Shown: positions 45,073 through 54,263 of the stretch, in pieces | Layout of the letters: each line of letters opens with the position of its first letter | How positions within the stretch are numbered: position 1 is the stretch's first letter | NCBI RefSeq assembly: GCF_028595285.1 | Contig: NZ_JAQQXQ010000004.1 | Coordinates: 186,001 to 250,000, forward strand | Direction: 5' to 3' | Source: Erythrobacter fulvus | GTDB lineage: Bacteria; Pseudomonadota; Alphaproteobacteria; Sphingomonadales; Sphingomonadaceae | DNA: 64,000 nt | Made by a program: the position numbers and the translations under genes | The notes under the pieces: model-generated | Databases searched by the model: none | What the model saw: only the letters and a program-made list of their open reading frames with translations | Told to the model about the DNA's origin: nothing

Positions 45073-46461
45073 ATGTCCACTGCCACCACCGCAATCCCCG
45101 ACCAGAAAAAGATCGGGATGGTCAGCCTAGGCTGCCCCAAGGCGCTCGTCGATTCCGAGCGTATTCTCACCCGTCTGCGCGCCGATGGCTACGCCTTTGC
45201 CGAGGATTACGCGGGTGCCGACGTGGTGCTGGTCAACACCTGCGGCTTCCTCGATTCCGCCAAGGAAGAAAGCCTTGCCGCGATCGGCGAGGCGATTGCC
45301 GAAAACGGCCGCGTGATCGTCACGGGGTGCATGGGCGAGGAAGCCGACGCGATCCGCGCCGCGCACCCCAGCGTGCTCGCGGTAACCGGCGCGCACCAGT
45401 ACGAACAGGTGGTGGAAGCGGTCCACACCCATGCCCCGCCCTCGCAGGGGCCCTTCATCGACCTCATCCCGCAGCCGTCGGACACCGACATCAAGCTGAC
45501 CCCGCGCCATTACAGCTATCTGAAGATTTCGGAGGGCTGCAATCACTCCTGCGCGTTCTGCATCATCCCGCAGCTGCGCGGCAAACTCGCCAGCCGCCGG
45601 ATCGACGCCGTGCTGCGCGAGGCGGAGAAGCTGGTCGCGGCGGGAACGAAGGAACTGCTCGTCATTTCGCAGGATACCAGCGCCTACGGGGTGGATATCC
45701 GCCACGAGAGCCGGACATGGCATGGCCGCGAAGTGCGCGCGCACATGACCGATATGGCACGCGAACTCGGCCAATTGCGCACCGCAGACGGCACCCCGCC
45801 GTGGGTACGGCTGCACTATGTCTATCCCTACCCGCATGTCGATCAGGTCATCCCGTTGATGGCCGAAGGGCTGCTGACGCCCTATCTCGACATTCCCTTC
45901 CAGCACGCCTCGCCGAAGGTGCTGAAGCTGATGAAGCGCCCCGCGAACGAGGCCAAGGTGCTCGAACGGCTCAAGAGCTGGCGGGAAATCTGCCCGGACA
46001 TCGCGATCCGTTCGAGCTTCGTGGTCGGCTTCCCCGGCGAGACCGAGGAGGATTTCCGCTATCTGCTCGACTGGCTGGAAGAGGCCCAGCTCGACCGCGT
46101 CGGCGCCTTCCGGTTCGAGCCGGTCGAAGGCGCCACAGCCAACGCCCTGCCCGATCCGGTACCCGAGGAAGTGAAGGAGGAACGCTACGCCCGGATCATG
46201 GAAGTGACCGAGCGGATCAGCGCCGCTAAACTCGCCGCCAAGGTCGGTCGCACGCTGCCCGTCATCATCGACGAGGTGGGCGAGGCGGACGAGGACGGCG
46301 ATATTGGTGCCACCGGACGATCGCAGGCTGATGCACCGGAAATCGATGGCGCGGTTTACCTGCGCAACGTCCCCTCCACCCTCGCGCCCGGCGATATCGT
46401 CGAAGCGACCATCGAGGATGCCGACGCGCACGACCTGTTCGGGGTGATCGCACAAAAATAA
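45073..46461 (+). CDS. rimO: Ribosomal protein S12 methylthiotransferase RimO
   Basis: A radical-SAM enzyme that methylthiolates Asp88/89 of ribosomal protein S12. The 462-residue protein has the N-terminal UPF0004 domain with the auxiliary cluster Cys residues (GCPKA, NTCGF, TGCMG), the radical-SAM triad CNHSCAFC near residue 156 and a C-terminal TRAM domain (about 385-460). [13 protein letters not shown] is typical of RimO rather than MiaB. It stands as a single gene. Confidence 0.96.
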   Translation: MSTATTAIPDQKKIGMVSLGCPKALVDSERILTRLRADGYAFAEDYAGADVVLVNTCGFLDSAKEESLAAIGEAIAENGRVIVTGCMGEEADAIRAAHPSVLAVTGAHQYEQVVEAVHTHAPPSQGPFIDLIPQPSDTDIKLTPRHYSYLKISEGCNHSCAFCIIPQLRGKLASRRIDAVLREAEKLVAAGTKELLVISQDTSAYGVDIRHESRTWHGREVRAHMTDMARELGQLRTADGTPPWVRLHYVYPYPHVDQVIPLMAEGLLTPYLDIPFQHASPKVLKLMKRPANEAKVLERLKSWREICPDIAIRSSFVVGFPGETEEDFRYLLDWLEEAQLDRVGAFRFEPVEGATANALPDPVPEEVKEERYARIMEVTERISAAKLAAKVGRTLPVIIDEVGEADEDGDIGATGRSQADAPEIDGAVYLRNVPSTLAPGDIVEATIEDADAHDLFGVIAQK

Positions 46462-46491
46462 GCGCGGGCTTTGCGAAAATTACAAAGTATA

Positions 46492-46516
46492 CAAAGGTGA
46501 CACCCTGTCACCTTTG
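46492..46516. repeat. Perfect 11-bp inverted repeat after rimO
   Basis: CAAAGGTGACA (46492-46502), CCC loop, TGTCACCTTTG (46506-46516). No T-tract follows on either side, so a simple intrinsic terminator is unlikely; an operator or RNA element is possible. The rest of 46462-46679 has no gene that I support. Confidence 0.6.
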
Positions 46517-46679
46517 AAGCCCACCCCTATTACATTGATTTATCATTGCTTTCGGGATGCCCCGCAGCCGGACGGACACAGGCTGCGGCGCGCGGAAACG
46601 CCAGACAGGCGGGAAACCAACGATGGCAAAGAGCGGATCGCCCGAAGCCTATCGCGCCAGTCTGCGGTAGGAAACCGGG

Positions 46680-46826
46680 CTAGCGCGCTGCCCCCTCATT
46701 CAGCGCCACCCGGCGCAGCGCCGCCTGCGGAATGAAGGCTTCGGGCATCTCGCGCACATACTTGGCAAGCGGCGCGGCCAACAGGCCGGCGGCAAGCGAA
46801 AGAATGGCGCGGACGGATATCGTCAT
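46680..46826 (-). CDS. Small hypothetical membrane or exported protein, 48 residues
   Basis: ATG at 46826 opens MTISVRAILSLAAGLLAAPL, then KYVREMPEAFIPQAALRRVALNEGAAR and a TAG stop. A ribosome site AAGGGGAT lies 8-15 nt upstream. The hydrophobic first third could be a membrane anchor or signal. No family recognised. It is too short for the usual gene callers but has a start, a ribosome site and GC-typical codons. Confidence 0.5.
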   Translation of the reverse strand: MTISVRAILSLAAGLLAAPLAKYVREMPEAFIPQAALRRVALNEGAAR

Positions 46827-46993
46827 GATAGCGATCCCCTTGTGAGGGAAGCCTTTTCCGGCGAACGGACGGCAAAGAAAAGGGAAAATCTGCCGCGACT
46901 GCCCACCTTCGGCGTTAATGCATCGCCGGCCATCGTCCCCGCAAGGGACGCGGATTGGTTAACCGCTGGCAACCATTCGCCCGACACGGCATA

Positions 46994-47857
46994 ATGCGGC
47001 GCATGATCCGGTCTCTCGCCCTTCCCATCGCCCTGGTCGCCCTTGCCGCCTCGTGCGCGCCGTTGCTGGCCCAGCCGAGCGCGCAGGATGCCGCCGAAGC
47101 CGCGCAGCTTGTCGCCGCGCGTGCCGACAGCGCGTTCGAGCGGATCGATCCCGATCGGGAAATGTCGCCGCAGATCGACACCGTCCTGCCCGCTGGAACG
47201 GCGCAGGAAGAACCGGCGATGATCTATGCCAGCCTGCCACCGCTCGCCGCAGACGACGAGGTGACTTTTGCCTCCGCCGACGCTGCCTCCGAAGCTCCGC
47301 GCGGCCCGGCGGTGCGAATGATCGCCAGCGAAGTGGTGCAGCCGATCCCGGTTGCCGTTCCGGCTTCTGCGCGGTCCGCTCCGGTCAGCAATGATCCCTT
47401 CGTGATCAAGTCGATCCTGCCGATCGAAGGCGGCATCCGCTATGGCGAATGGTTCTGGGACGAAAGCGCCGCCCCGCGTTCCGGCAAGCTGGTGATCACC
47501 GTCGATCTTGATGCGCGGGTGATCAGCGCCTTCCGCGACGGTCACGAAATCGGCACGGCAGTGGCGTTGCTCGGCACGCAAAAGCACCCCACCCCGCTCG
47601 GCACTTTCCCGATCCTGACCAAGGAAAAGGACAATATCTCGGAAAAATACAACAACGCGCCGATGCCGTGGACGCTGCGCCTGACGTGGGACGGGATTGC
47701 GATCCATGGTTCGCCCGTGCTCAACGGCTATGCCAGCCACGGCTGCATCGGCGTGCCCGACGAATTCGCGGCCAAGCTGTTTGCCGCGGCCAAGCGCGGG
47801 GACAAGGTCATCATCACCCGCGGCAAAATGGTTGGCGTCGGCGACAAGGTGATGTGA
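46994..47857 (+). CDS. L,D-transpeptidase (YkuD domain), exported
   Basis: A 287-residue peptidoglycan cross-linking or lipoprotein-attaching enzyme type. Signal peptide first (IALVALAASCAPLLAQ, residues 10-28); a Cys in it could be a lipobox but the context AASC is weak. The YkuD domain spans about residues 165-285: HGSPVLNGYASHGCIGVP, with the catalytic His and Cys present. The usual Arg after the Cys (SHGC[IV]R) is Gly here. The start could also be the ATG at 47003. Convergent with tilS. Confidence 0.85.
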   Translation: MRRMIRSLALPIALVALAASCAPLLAQPSAQDAAEAAQLVAARADSAFERIDPDREMSPQIDTVLPAGTAQEEPAMIYASLPPLAADDEVTFASADAASEAPRGPAVRMIASEVVQPIPVAVPASARSAPVSNDPFVIKSILPIEGGIRYGEWFWDESAAPRSGKLVITVDLDARVISAFRDGHEIGTAVALLGTQKHPTPLGTFPILTKEKDNISEKYNNAPMPWTLRLTWDGIAIHGSPVLNGYASHGCIGVPDEFAAKLFAAAKRGDKVIITRGKMVGVGDKVM

Positions 47858-47882
47858 TTTTCGGCCACCTTCGGCGGCGCAA

Positions 47883-48887
47883 TCAATTAACGGAACGCGG
47901 CGGCTCCGGCCGGAACCGCCACACCCGCATCAGCACGCCGATCTTCTCGACCCGTTCAATCCCGGGCACGGCTAGCACCCCGCCGAGCGACGCGTTCTCG
48001 CCCTGCCACAACCGGTCCCACATGCGCGCAGCCTCGGCACGGGTGGCGTGGCCGCCGAGTTCGGCGATGATCCGCAGGATAGTCTCGATCGCCACCACCC
48101 GCGGGACGTTGGCGCAATAGACGAAGCCGATCCCCCCGGGGGCGCTGTCGTCCTTCATCACCATCTCTTCCCAGTCGCATTCGGCATACCACTGGAGCGC
48201 CTGCCACCCTTCGGCGAGGTGCGCCGCACTGGCAGCAAGCTGCGCTGGATCAATCCAGTCCGCCGCCCCGGCCAGCCGTTCGCGCAGCGCCACCCGTTCG
48301 AAATCGCGGTTGGTGTTCGACGGATCGCGCACGGCGGCAATCCCCGCTCGGGTCACAACGGCTTCCAGTTCGGCCTTTCGCCAGCCGAGCAGCGGGCGCA
48401 ACAGCACAGCATCGGTACCTTCAATGCCTGAGCGGGCACGCACCCCGGCCAGCCCCGCCAGCCCGCTGCCACGGTTCAGGCGCATCAGCAGCGTTTCGGC
48501 CTGATCGTCGGCATGGTGCGCAGTGGCAATCGCGCCCAGCCCTTCGCTGTTCGCCCAGGCCGCCAGCGCGGCATAACGTCCGGCGCGGGCCTGCGCCTGA
48601 AGATTGCCCGGCTGCAGGGTGAGCGTAATGGCGGCAAAGGGAATGCCGCGCTCACCGGCCAGCCGCTCTACCAGCGCAACCTCGCCTGCTGCCTCTGCGC
48701 GCAAGCCATGGTCGATGCTGGCGACGGCGATGCCGCCGGGCAGCGCCTCATGCGCGAGCAGCATCAGCGCAAGACTGTCGGGCCCGCCCGACACCGCAAG
48801 GCCAAGCGGGCCGGACCGATCTTCCTCCGGCCACAGCGCCGCCAGATCGGCGGCGAAGCGCGCCGTGAGATCAGGCGTCAGTTGCAC
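47883..48887 (-). CDS. tilS: tRNA(Ile)-lysidine synthase
   Basis: Modifies C34 of tRNA-Ile(CAU) to lysidine so that it reads AUA. The 334-residue protein has the PP-loop SGGPDSLALMLLAH near residue 34, SIDHGLRAEAAGEV, and TAHHADDQAETLLMRLNRGSG, all TilS hallmarks. It is the short form without the full C-terminal domains. Its start overlaps the end of the cpoB gene by 10 nt, so the two are cotranscribed. Confidence 0.95.
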   Translation of the reverse strand: MQLTPDLTARFAADLAALWPEEDRSGPLGLAVSGGPDSLALMLLAHEALPGGIAVASIDHGLRAEAAGEVALVERLAGERGIPFAAITLTLQPGNLQAQARAGRYAALAAWANSEGLGAIATAHHADDQAETLLMRLNRGSGLAGLAGVRARSGIEGTDAVLLRPLLGWRKAELEAVVTRAGIAAVRDPSNTNRDFERVALRERLAGAADWIDPAQLAASAAHLAEGWQALQWYAECDWEEMVMKDDSAPGGIGFVYCANVPRVVAIETILRIIAELGGHATRAEAARMWDRLWQGENASLGGVLAVPGIERVEKIGVLMRVWRFRPEPPRSVN

Positions 48888-49843
48888 GTCACCTTGTCAA
48901 AGGTGGCCTTGTATTCGTCGGCGAGGCGACCGCTGGCGACCAGCGGATAGGTGTCGCCGAATTCGGACAGGGCGATACAGGCCTTGCGCATGTCGTTCAG
49001 CGCGATCATCGACCTGGCCAGATAGAGCAGACTGTCCGCCGCGCGCGCACCGTTATTGTCGGCTTGGTAATTGCGCAGGAACCAGCGCGCCGCCTCGTTC
49101 GGCATGTTGTCGTCGAGGAAGGCCCGGCCCAGCAGGTTGCGCCCGAAGCTGATGCGCGAGTGGCTGGGGTATTTCTCGACAAAATCCGTCAGCTGCTGGC
49201 GCGCCTCGGGATAGAAGCCCGCGTTCCACAGGCGGAAGCCGTAAGAATATTCGTCGTCTCCGGCATCGCCGGTCTGCGGCTTGGTAATCGCCTGCACCGC
49301 TGCCAGCCGTTCTGCGCTGGGCGCGGCGACCGGAGTGGAAGCGGGGGCCTGTGCGGGTGTAGCGGCCATGACAGCCGACGTGCTGCCCGCGCCGCTGCGG
49401 TCGATCGCGGGCGGAGCGGCGTAAGCCGGTTCGGGTGCCGGTGCGGCGGCAGTTTCGAGCGCCGCCAGACGGGTCTCCATCTGCGCGAGCATGTTTGCCT
49501 GCTCCTCGGAACGCGCGGTCAGCGTCTGAAGCTGGGCCTCAAGCGCATCAAGCCGTACGAGGATGTCGGTCACCGCCGTCGTCGCAGGCGGAATCACCCC
49601 CATCACCTGGCCATTATTGCTCGGAGCCTGAGTGCCGGGCGCGATCTGCGGCTCGAAATAGCGTCCGTCGGCACCGGGAAATACCTTGCGCTGCAACGCG
49701 CGCACTTCGGCCTCGAGCTTGCGCAGCCGCGCCTCGTCTCCCGAATCCTGCGCGAAGGCCGGCACGGGCACGGCCGCAATGGCTGCGACTGCCAGCATCG
49801 CGCGCATCACGCGGGGACGAAGCATCGGAAAAGCGGTTTTCAT
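48878..49843 (-). CDS. cpoB: Tol-Pal system protein CpoB/YbgF
   Basis: A 321-residue periplasmic protein that couples outer-membrane constriction with peptidoglycan synthesis. A signal peptide (about 1-32, ending PAFAQ) precedes a coiled coil (residues 35-60 and 92-133, with heptad-like LRKLEAEVRALQRKV), an Ala/Pro linker and C-terminal TPR repeats (YSYGFRLWNAGFYPEARQQLTDFVEKYP...). The rest of tol-pal is not in the window; tilS follows with a 10-nt overlap, an arrangement known from alphaproteobacteria. Confidence 0.93.
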   Translation of the reverse strand: MKTAFPMLRPRVMRAMLAVAAIAAVPVPAFAQDSGDEARLRKLEAEVRALQRKVFPGADGRYFEPQIAPGTQAPSNNGQVMGVIPPATTAVTDILVRLDALEAQLQTLTARSEEQANMLAQMETRLAALETAAAPAPEPAYAAPPAIDRSGAGSTSAVMAATPAQAPASTPVAAPSAERLAAVQAITKPQTGDAGDDEYSYGFRLWNAGFYPEARQQLTDFVEKYPSHSRISFGRNLLGRAFLDDNMPNEAARWFLRNYQADNNGARAADSLLYLARSMIALNDMRKACIALSEFGDTYPLVASGRLADEYKATFDKVTCN

Positions 49844-49982
49844 GTCGGGTAGGCTCCCTTGCGATGGCCGCCCCGCTTTGCAGCGGGGCGCATGAACTTC
49901 AGCCGAACCCCTGCCGCTTCGCCCCGCGCAAGTCGAGAGCGAGGACCAGCCTAATCAACCGGAAATCGCGTGCGCGAGCGGC

Positions 49983-50978
49983 TCAATCCGCAGGTGCTGT
50001 CTCCGGCTCAGGCGCCGGGGCTTCGGTGGGGACGGATTCAGAGGCGGGAGAAGCAACCGGGGATGCCTGAACCGGCGCGGGCGCGGGACTGGCCGACTGT
50101 CGCACGGCGGGCCTGGGGGAAGGCGTCGATGCTGCAGGTCGAGGCGCGGAAGCAGCCAGCGGCGCGGGGGACGAACCCGGCGCGGGAGCGGGTGCCTCGC
50201 GCCCCAGCAGCGCACCGGCAGAAATCGCTGCGCCCGAAAGCGTCAGGGGCGTTTCTGCCAGCTTGGGAACGCTCCGCCCGCCAACCGTGATCCCCAGTGC
50301 ATCGGGCCGCCCGGTATTGATGCGCGGATCAACCGCATCGGTGGGAACGACGAAACGTTCGTCCTTGGCCAGTTGCCTTTCGATCAGTCGTTCGCCGCCT
50401 TCTTCGTAGATCCGTACCCACACGCCGTCTTCCAGCGCGGTCAGCACCACTTCGCCCCCTTCAACCGGCACGGCACCAGGGGCAGGCGTCGCAATCGCCG
50501 TCGGCGCGGGCGTGGGGGGAGCAGTGAGCGGCGCGGGGCCGCTGCCCGCCCCGAAACGCGAGCCGAAGAATGCAATCAGTCCTGCTGCCAGCACCAGCGC
50601 CGCGAAGGCACCGAACCAGGCCAGCCCCGCAGACGGCAGCTTTGCCGGATCGCCCGGCTCCATCCCCGATCCGGCTGCGGAACGGCGCGCTGTATCGTCG
50701 GCCAGTTCGGCCCGCACAGCATCGGTAATCACAGCCTCGTCCAGCCCGACCGCTTTGGCAAAGGTGCGCGAGAAACCGATGGCATAGGCGCGCGAAGGCA
50801 GGGCGGTGAAATCGCCCGCCTCGACCGCCTCGAGATGGCGCAGCGGAATGCGTGTCTCGGCGGCGATCTCTGAAAGATCGAGCCGCCGCGCCTCACGCGC
50901 CGCCCTTAGCCGCGCGCCTGCCCCGGCATAGGCCGTGTCCTGCGCATCTTCGGCGCTGATATCCTGTTCGCTGTCCAT
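49983..50978 (-). CDS. RodZ-like helix-turn-helix membrane protein
   Basis: A 331-residue bitopic protein. Residues 22-90 are a Cro/C1-type HTH (LRAAREARRLDLSEIAAETRIPLRHLEAVEAGDFTALPSRAYAIGFSR), one membrane helix lies near 117-137, and the periplasmic DUF4115 region (about 175-245, GVWVRIYEEGGERLIERQL) is followed by a Pro/Ala-rich tail of about 70 residues. This is the RodZ layout; RodZ links MreB to the envelope and sets rod shape. mreB is not in the window. Confidence 0.87.
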   Translation of the reverse strand: MDSEQDISAEDAQDTAYAGAGARLRAAREARRLDLSEIAAETRIPLRHLEAVEAGDFTALPSRAYAIGFSRTFAKAVGLDEAVITDAVRAELADDTARRSAAGSGMEPGDPAKLPSAGLAWFGAFAALVLAAGLIAFFGSRFGAGSGPAPLTAPPTPAPTAIATPAPGAVPVEGGEVVLTALEDGVWVRIYEEGGERLIERQLAKDERFVVPTDAVDPRINTGRPDALGITVGGRSVPKLAETPLTLSGAAISAGALLGREAPAPAPGSSPAPLAASAPRPAASTPSPRPAVRQSASPAPAPVQASPVASPASESVPTEAPAPEPETAPAD

Positions 50979-51135
50979 GACCCGGGTCCGCGCCTTCTTC
51001 TGAGGCTGTTGTGACGATTTCGCGTGAATTGTTCTTGAACGGGACTCAGCCTGTCGCAGTGGTCCGTGTCAAGCAGTCACGGCGCAGGGTGCCCCATCCC
51101 GCGCACGGGCAGTCGCAAGGCCGCACCAGCAGCCG

Positions 51136-53406
51136 TCAGTCATATTCGATTTCACGCGCGTCGGCCCAGGCGGAAAGCGCCGCGCGCAGGCTTACCTGCG
51201 GATCGGCCAGCCATCCTGTCATCGCCGCCGAAAGTTCGGCCAGATCGACCTTGCGCACCAGTTCCTTGATCGGGCCGACGGCGGCAGGCGTGATCGACAG
51301 GCGGCGATAGCCGATGCCCATCAGCGCCAACGCCTCCAGCCGCCGTCCGCCCATCTCGCCGCATACGCCGATATCGACACCCGAACCGATGCTGGACTGC
51401 ATCACCCGCCGCAGGAAGCGCAGGATCGAGGGGCTGAGCCAGTCGTAACGCTCGGCCAGCTTGGGGTTCGCGCGGTCGGCGGCGAACAGGAACTGGGTAA
51501 GATCATTGGTGCCGATCGACAGGAAGCTGAGCTTCGGCAACAACATGTCGAGCACTTCGGCCAGCGCCGGCACTTCGAGCATTGCGCCGAAATGGATCCG
51601 TTCGGGCAACAGCTTCTTCTGCGCCCGCAGATAGGCGAGCTGTTCGTCGAACACCGCCTTGGCGGCATCGAATTCCCACGGTTCGGAGACCATCGGGAAC
51701 ATGACATAAAGCGAGCGTCCGGCGGCGGCTTCAAGCAGCGAGCGCGCCTGCACCTTCATCAACCCTTCGCGTTCGAGTGCGAGCCGCAGCGCGCGCCAGC
51801 CCATCGCCGGGTTTTCATCCTGCGCGGCAATTTCCGAGGCGAGGTAGGGCACCGACTTGTCGCCGCCGATATCAACGGTGCGGAAGATCACCGGCTTGTC
51901 ACCTGCGGCATCAAGAACGTCGCGGTAGAGCCGGGTCTGGCGTTCGCGTTGCGGCAGGGTGGCGGAGACGAGGAACTGGAACTCGGTACGGAATAGGCCC
52001 ACGCCGTCGGCCCCCGTCATCGCCAGCGCGCTCATATCATCGCGCAGCCCGGCGTTCATCATCACCTGAATGCGTGTGCCGCAGCGGGTGAAGGGTTCTA
52101 CATCCCTTAGCGAGGCATAGGCCGCCTGCTTCTCGCGGCTCTTGGCAAACCGCGCGTGGAAGGCATCGGCCACCTGCGGCAGCGGGCGCACGATGGCGCT
52201 GCCCGCGGTTGCGTCCAGCAGGATCTCGTCGCCTTCGCGGATGGTGGTGCGCACCCCCTTGACCCGGCCGATCACGGGTACGTTCATCGCCCGCGCCACG
52301 ATTACGACATGCGCGGTGAGCGAGCCTTCCTCAAGGATCACGCCCTTCAGCCGGCGCTTGTCATATTCGAGCAATTCGGCCGGGCCGAGATTGCGTGCGA
52401 TCAGGATGGTGTCCTTGCGCAGACCCTGCGATGCGGCAGTGCCGATCTGCCCCGCGACGATCCTGAGCAGCCGGTTCGCCAGATCTTCCAGATCGTGCAT
52501 CCGGTCAGCCAGCAGCGGATCGTCGATCTCGCGCATGCGCATGCGGGTGTGTTGCTGCACGCGCTCGATCGCGGCTTCGGCGGTCAGGCCGGAATCGATT
52601 GCCTCGTTGATGCGCCGCGACCAGCCTTCGTCATAGGCGAACATCTTGTAGGTCTCGAGCACCTCCTCGTGCTCGCCACCCACGCCGAATTCGGCCTGGC
52701 TCGCGAGGCTGTCGATCTGCTCGCGCATCTTGTCGAAAGCGCGGTAGACGCGCTGGCGTTCGGCCTCGATGTCCTCGGCCATGACCTGCGTGATCTCGAC
52801 CCGCGGCTGGTGATAGACCGCGGCGCCCGCGCCAAGGCCCTTTACCAGCGTCAGACCGGCAAGGGTCTGCGGCCCGGTTTGCTCCTGCGTCAGCCCGCGT
52901 GCTTCTTCCTCGTCGACCAATTCGGCATTGGCGATCAGTTCGGACAGCACCATTGCGGTGGTCTGGAGCGCCTCGATCTCGACCTCTTCATAGCGGCGCT
53001 GCTCGACATGCTGGACGCACAAGACGCCGACCGCGCGCTCGCGGTAGACGATCGGCACGCCGGCGAAGGAATGGAACTTTTCCTCGCCGGTTTCGGGGCG
53101 ATACTGGAAGTCGGGATGGGCCTTGGCCTCGGCAAGATTGAGCGTCTCGACCTTCTGCGCGATCGCGCCCGTCAGCCCTTCGCCGATCGCCATGCGCGTG
53201 ACGTGGACCGCGCTCTGGTTCAGGCCGCGGGTGGCGAAGAGTTCGAGCATGCCTTCGCGCAGGAGGTAGATCGAACACACCTCGCTCGACAGGCATTCGC
53301 CGATAATCTCCACCACCTGATCGAGCTTGCCCTGCGCGTGCAGGCGCGAGGCCATGACCTCGGTCAGGCGGGTGAGAATCTGGCGGGCTGCTGCGGCTGC
53401 ACTCAT
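51136..53406 (-). CDS. ptsP: Phosphoenolpyruvate-protein phosphotransferase PtsP (EI-Ntr)
   Basis: First enzyme of the nitrogen phosphotransferase system; passes phosphate from PEP to NPr. The 756-residue protein has an N-terminal GAF domain (about 5-155), the EI N-terminal domain (190-315), the phospho-His domain with His366 in GSLTAHVVIVARAMNVP, and the PEP-binding TIM barrel (430-720; GVGLFRTEFQFL, SIGTNDLTQFLFAADR, CGEMGG). Length and GAF domain separate it from sugar-type PtsI. No ptsN or ptsO is in the window. Confidence 0.95.
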   Translation of the reverse strand: MSAAAAARQILTRLTEVMASRLHAQGKLDQVVEIIGECLSSEVCSIYLLREGMLELFATRGLNQSAVHVTRMAIGEGLTGAIAQKVETLNLAEAKAHPDFQYRPETGEEKFHSFAGVPIVYRERAVGVLCVQHVEQRRYEEVEIEALQTTAMVLSELIANAELVDEEEARGLTQEQTGPQTLAGLTLVKGLGAGAAVYHQPRVEITQVMAEDIEAERQRVYRAFDKMREQIDSLASQAEFGVGGEHEEVLETYKMFAYDEGWSRRINEAIDSGLTAEAAIERVQQHTRMRMREIDDPLLADRMHDLEDLANRLLRIVAGQIGTAASQGLRKDTILIARNLGPAELLEYDKRRLKGVILEEGSLTAHVVIVARAMNVPVIGRVKGVRTTIREGDEILLDATAGSAIVRPLPQVADAFHARFAKSREKQAAYASLRDVEPFTRCGTRIQVMMNAGLRDDMSALAMTGADGVGLFRTEFQFLVSATLPQRERQTRLYRDVLDAAGDKPVIFRTVDIGGDKSVPYLASEIAAQDENPAMGWRALRLALEREGLMKVQARSLLEAAAGRSLYVMFPMVSEPWEFDAAKAVFDEQLAYLRAQKKLLPERIHFGAMLEVPALAEVLDMLLPKLSFLSIGTNDLTQFLFAADRANPKLAERYDWLSPSILRFLRRVMQSSIGSGVDIGVCGEMGGRRLEALALMGIGYRRLSITPAAVGPIKELVRKVDLAELSAAMTGWLADPQVSLRAALSAWADAREIEYD

Positions 53407-53467
53407 CGGCTTGCAGGCTTAGGGCCGCGACCCGCAACCTGCAACTCTCGCCGCGATTAAGCGGTCG

Positions 53468-53635
53468 TCAGAAGCCGGCAATTTCTTCCTTCAATCGCAG
53501 CTTCTGCTTCTTGAGAGCCTGGATCGTCGCGGTGTCGGGCACAGGCCGGGCCATTTCATCGTGCAGCCGCTCGTCGAGCTCGGCATGCTTGGCCTGAAGG
53601 GCGTGGATGTGGGAAGACACTGCGGTCGATGCCAT
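53468..53635 (-). CDS. YdcH family (DUF465) small protein
   Basis: A 55-residue helical protein of the YdcH/DUF465 family: SHIHALQAKHAELDERLHDEMARP...QALKKQKLRLKEEI. The LKKxKLxLKDEI end is the hallmark. Function unknown; likely a helical hairpin. The ATG at 53635 is preceded by GAAAGGAGAA. A second YdcH gene lies divergently at 53898. Confidence 0.9.
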   Translation of the reverse strand: MASTAVSSHIHALQAKHAELDERLHDEMARPVPDTATIQALKKQKLRLKEEIAGF

Positions 53636-53703
53636 ATGAGTTCTCCTTTCCTGCGGGGGTGTGCCCCCAGAAGGCGACTCGGCAAACACGCGGCCGAGCC
53701 GCA

Positions 53704-53742
53704 GGTTTCATTGAAACCACATGCAGGTTGGCTTTGAAAGCC
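53704..53742. repeat. Two small palindromes between the two YdcH genes
   Basis: GGTTTCA-T-TGAAACC (53704-53718, 7-bp arms) and GGCTTT-G-AAAGCC (53730-53742, 6-bp arms) lie in the divergent 262-nt gap. They could be operators or a hairpin in the leader. The rest of the gap shows no gene. Confidence 0.5.
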
Positions 53743-53897
53743 TTTCCGCAATGTGAATCGTCCTATCCGCATCTGTCTGCGACGAACCGTTGGCGGGCGG
53801 ATCGCGGGAAAAATGCGCAGGGCATCTTATCGAATCGCACAGGAACGCGTAGCGCGGCCAGCAGGCTAGACGCGCAGCAAGGGGACACAAGGCAGGC

Positions 53898-54107
53898 ATG
53901 ACCGAGCAGGAGCTCCGCAAAAAGCTCGAATTGCTCAGGACCGAGCATCGCGACCTCGATGCCGCGATCGCCGCCCTGACCGAGGCCGCGCGCCAGAATG
54001 CCTTTGCCGACCAGCTTCAGATCGCCCGCCTGAAGAAGCGCAAGCTGCGCCTGAAGGATCAGATTGCGATCATCGAGGACACGCTGCTGCCGGATATCAT
54101 CGCGTAA
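53898..54107 (+). CDS. YdcH family (DUF465) small protein
   Basis: A 69-residue helical protein: ELRKKLELLRTEHRDLDAAI...LQIARLKKRKLRLKDQIAIIED. It matches the YdcH/DUF465 pattern and is probably a paralogue of the gene at 53468-53635, from which it is divergent. Function unknown. rcdA follows 156 nt downstream on the same strand. Confidence 0.9.
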   Translation: MTEQELRKKLELLRTEHRDLDAAIAALTEAARQNAFADQLQIARLKKRKLRLKDQIAIIEDTLLPDIIA

Positions 54108-54263
54108 CAAGACGGTTCGTCGCCGTCACGGCACAGCCCGCCTGCCCGCCGCGTTAAGCATCGCGGAAAACTGTTCCCGGTCGGGACAAAGCGCAAAAAT
54201 TACTTGGAAAGTAACCATGCCCCAGTGGCGGGCCAGGCGCGGTGTGCGTAATCTCTGACGCAC

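Noticed and set aside
46514-46735. 73-codon plus-strand frame after rimO, and a 15-codon frame at 46623
   Set aside because: The first starts at the edge of the palindrome with no ribosome site; the second is too short to support.
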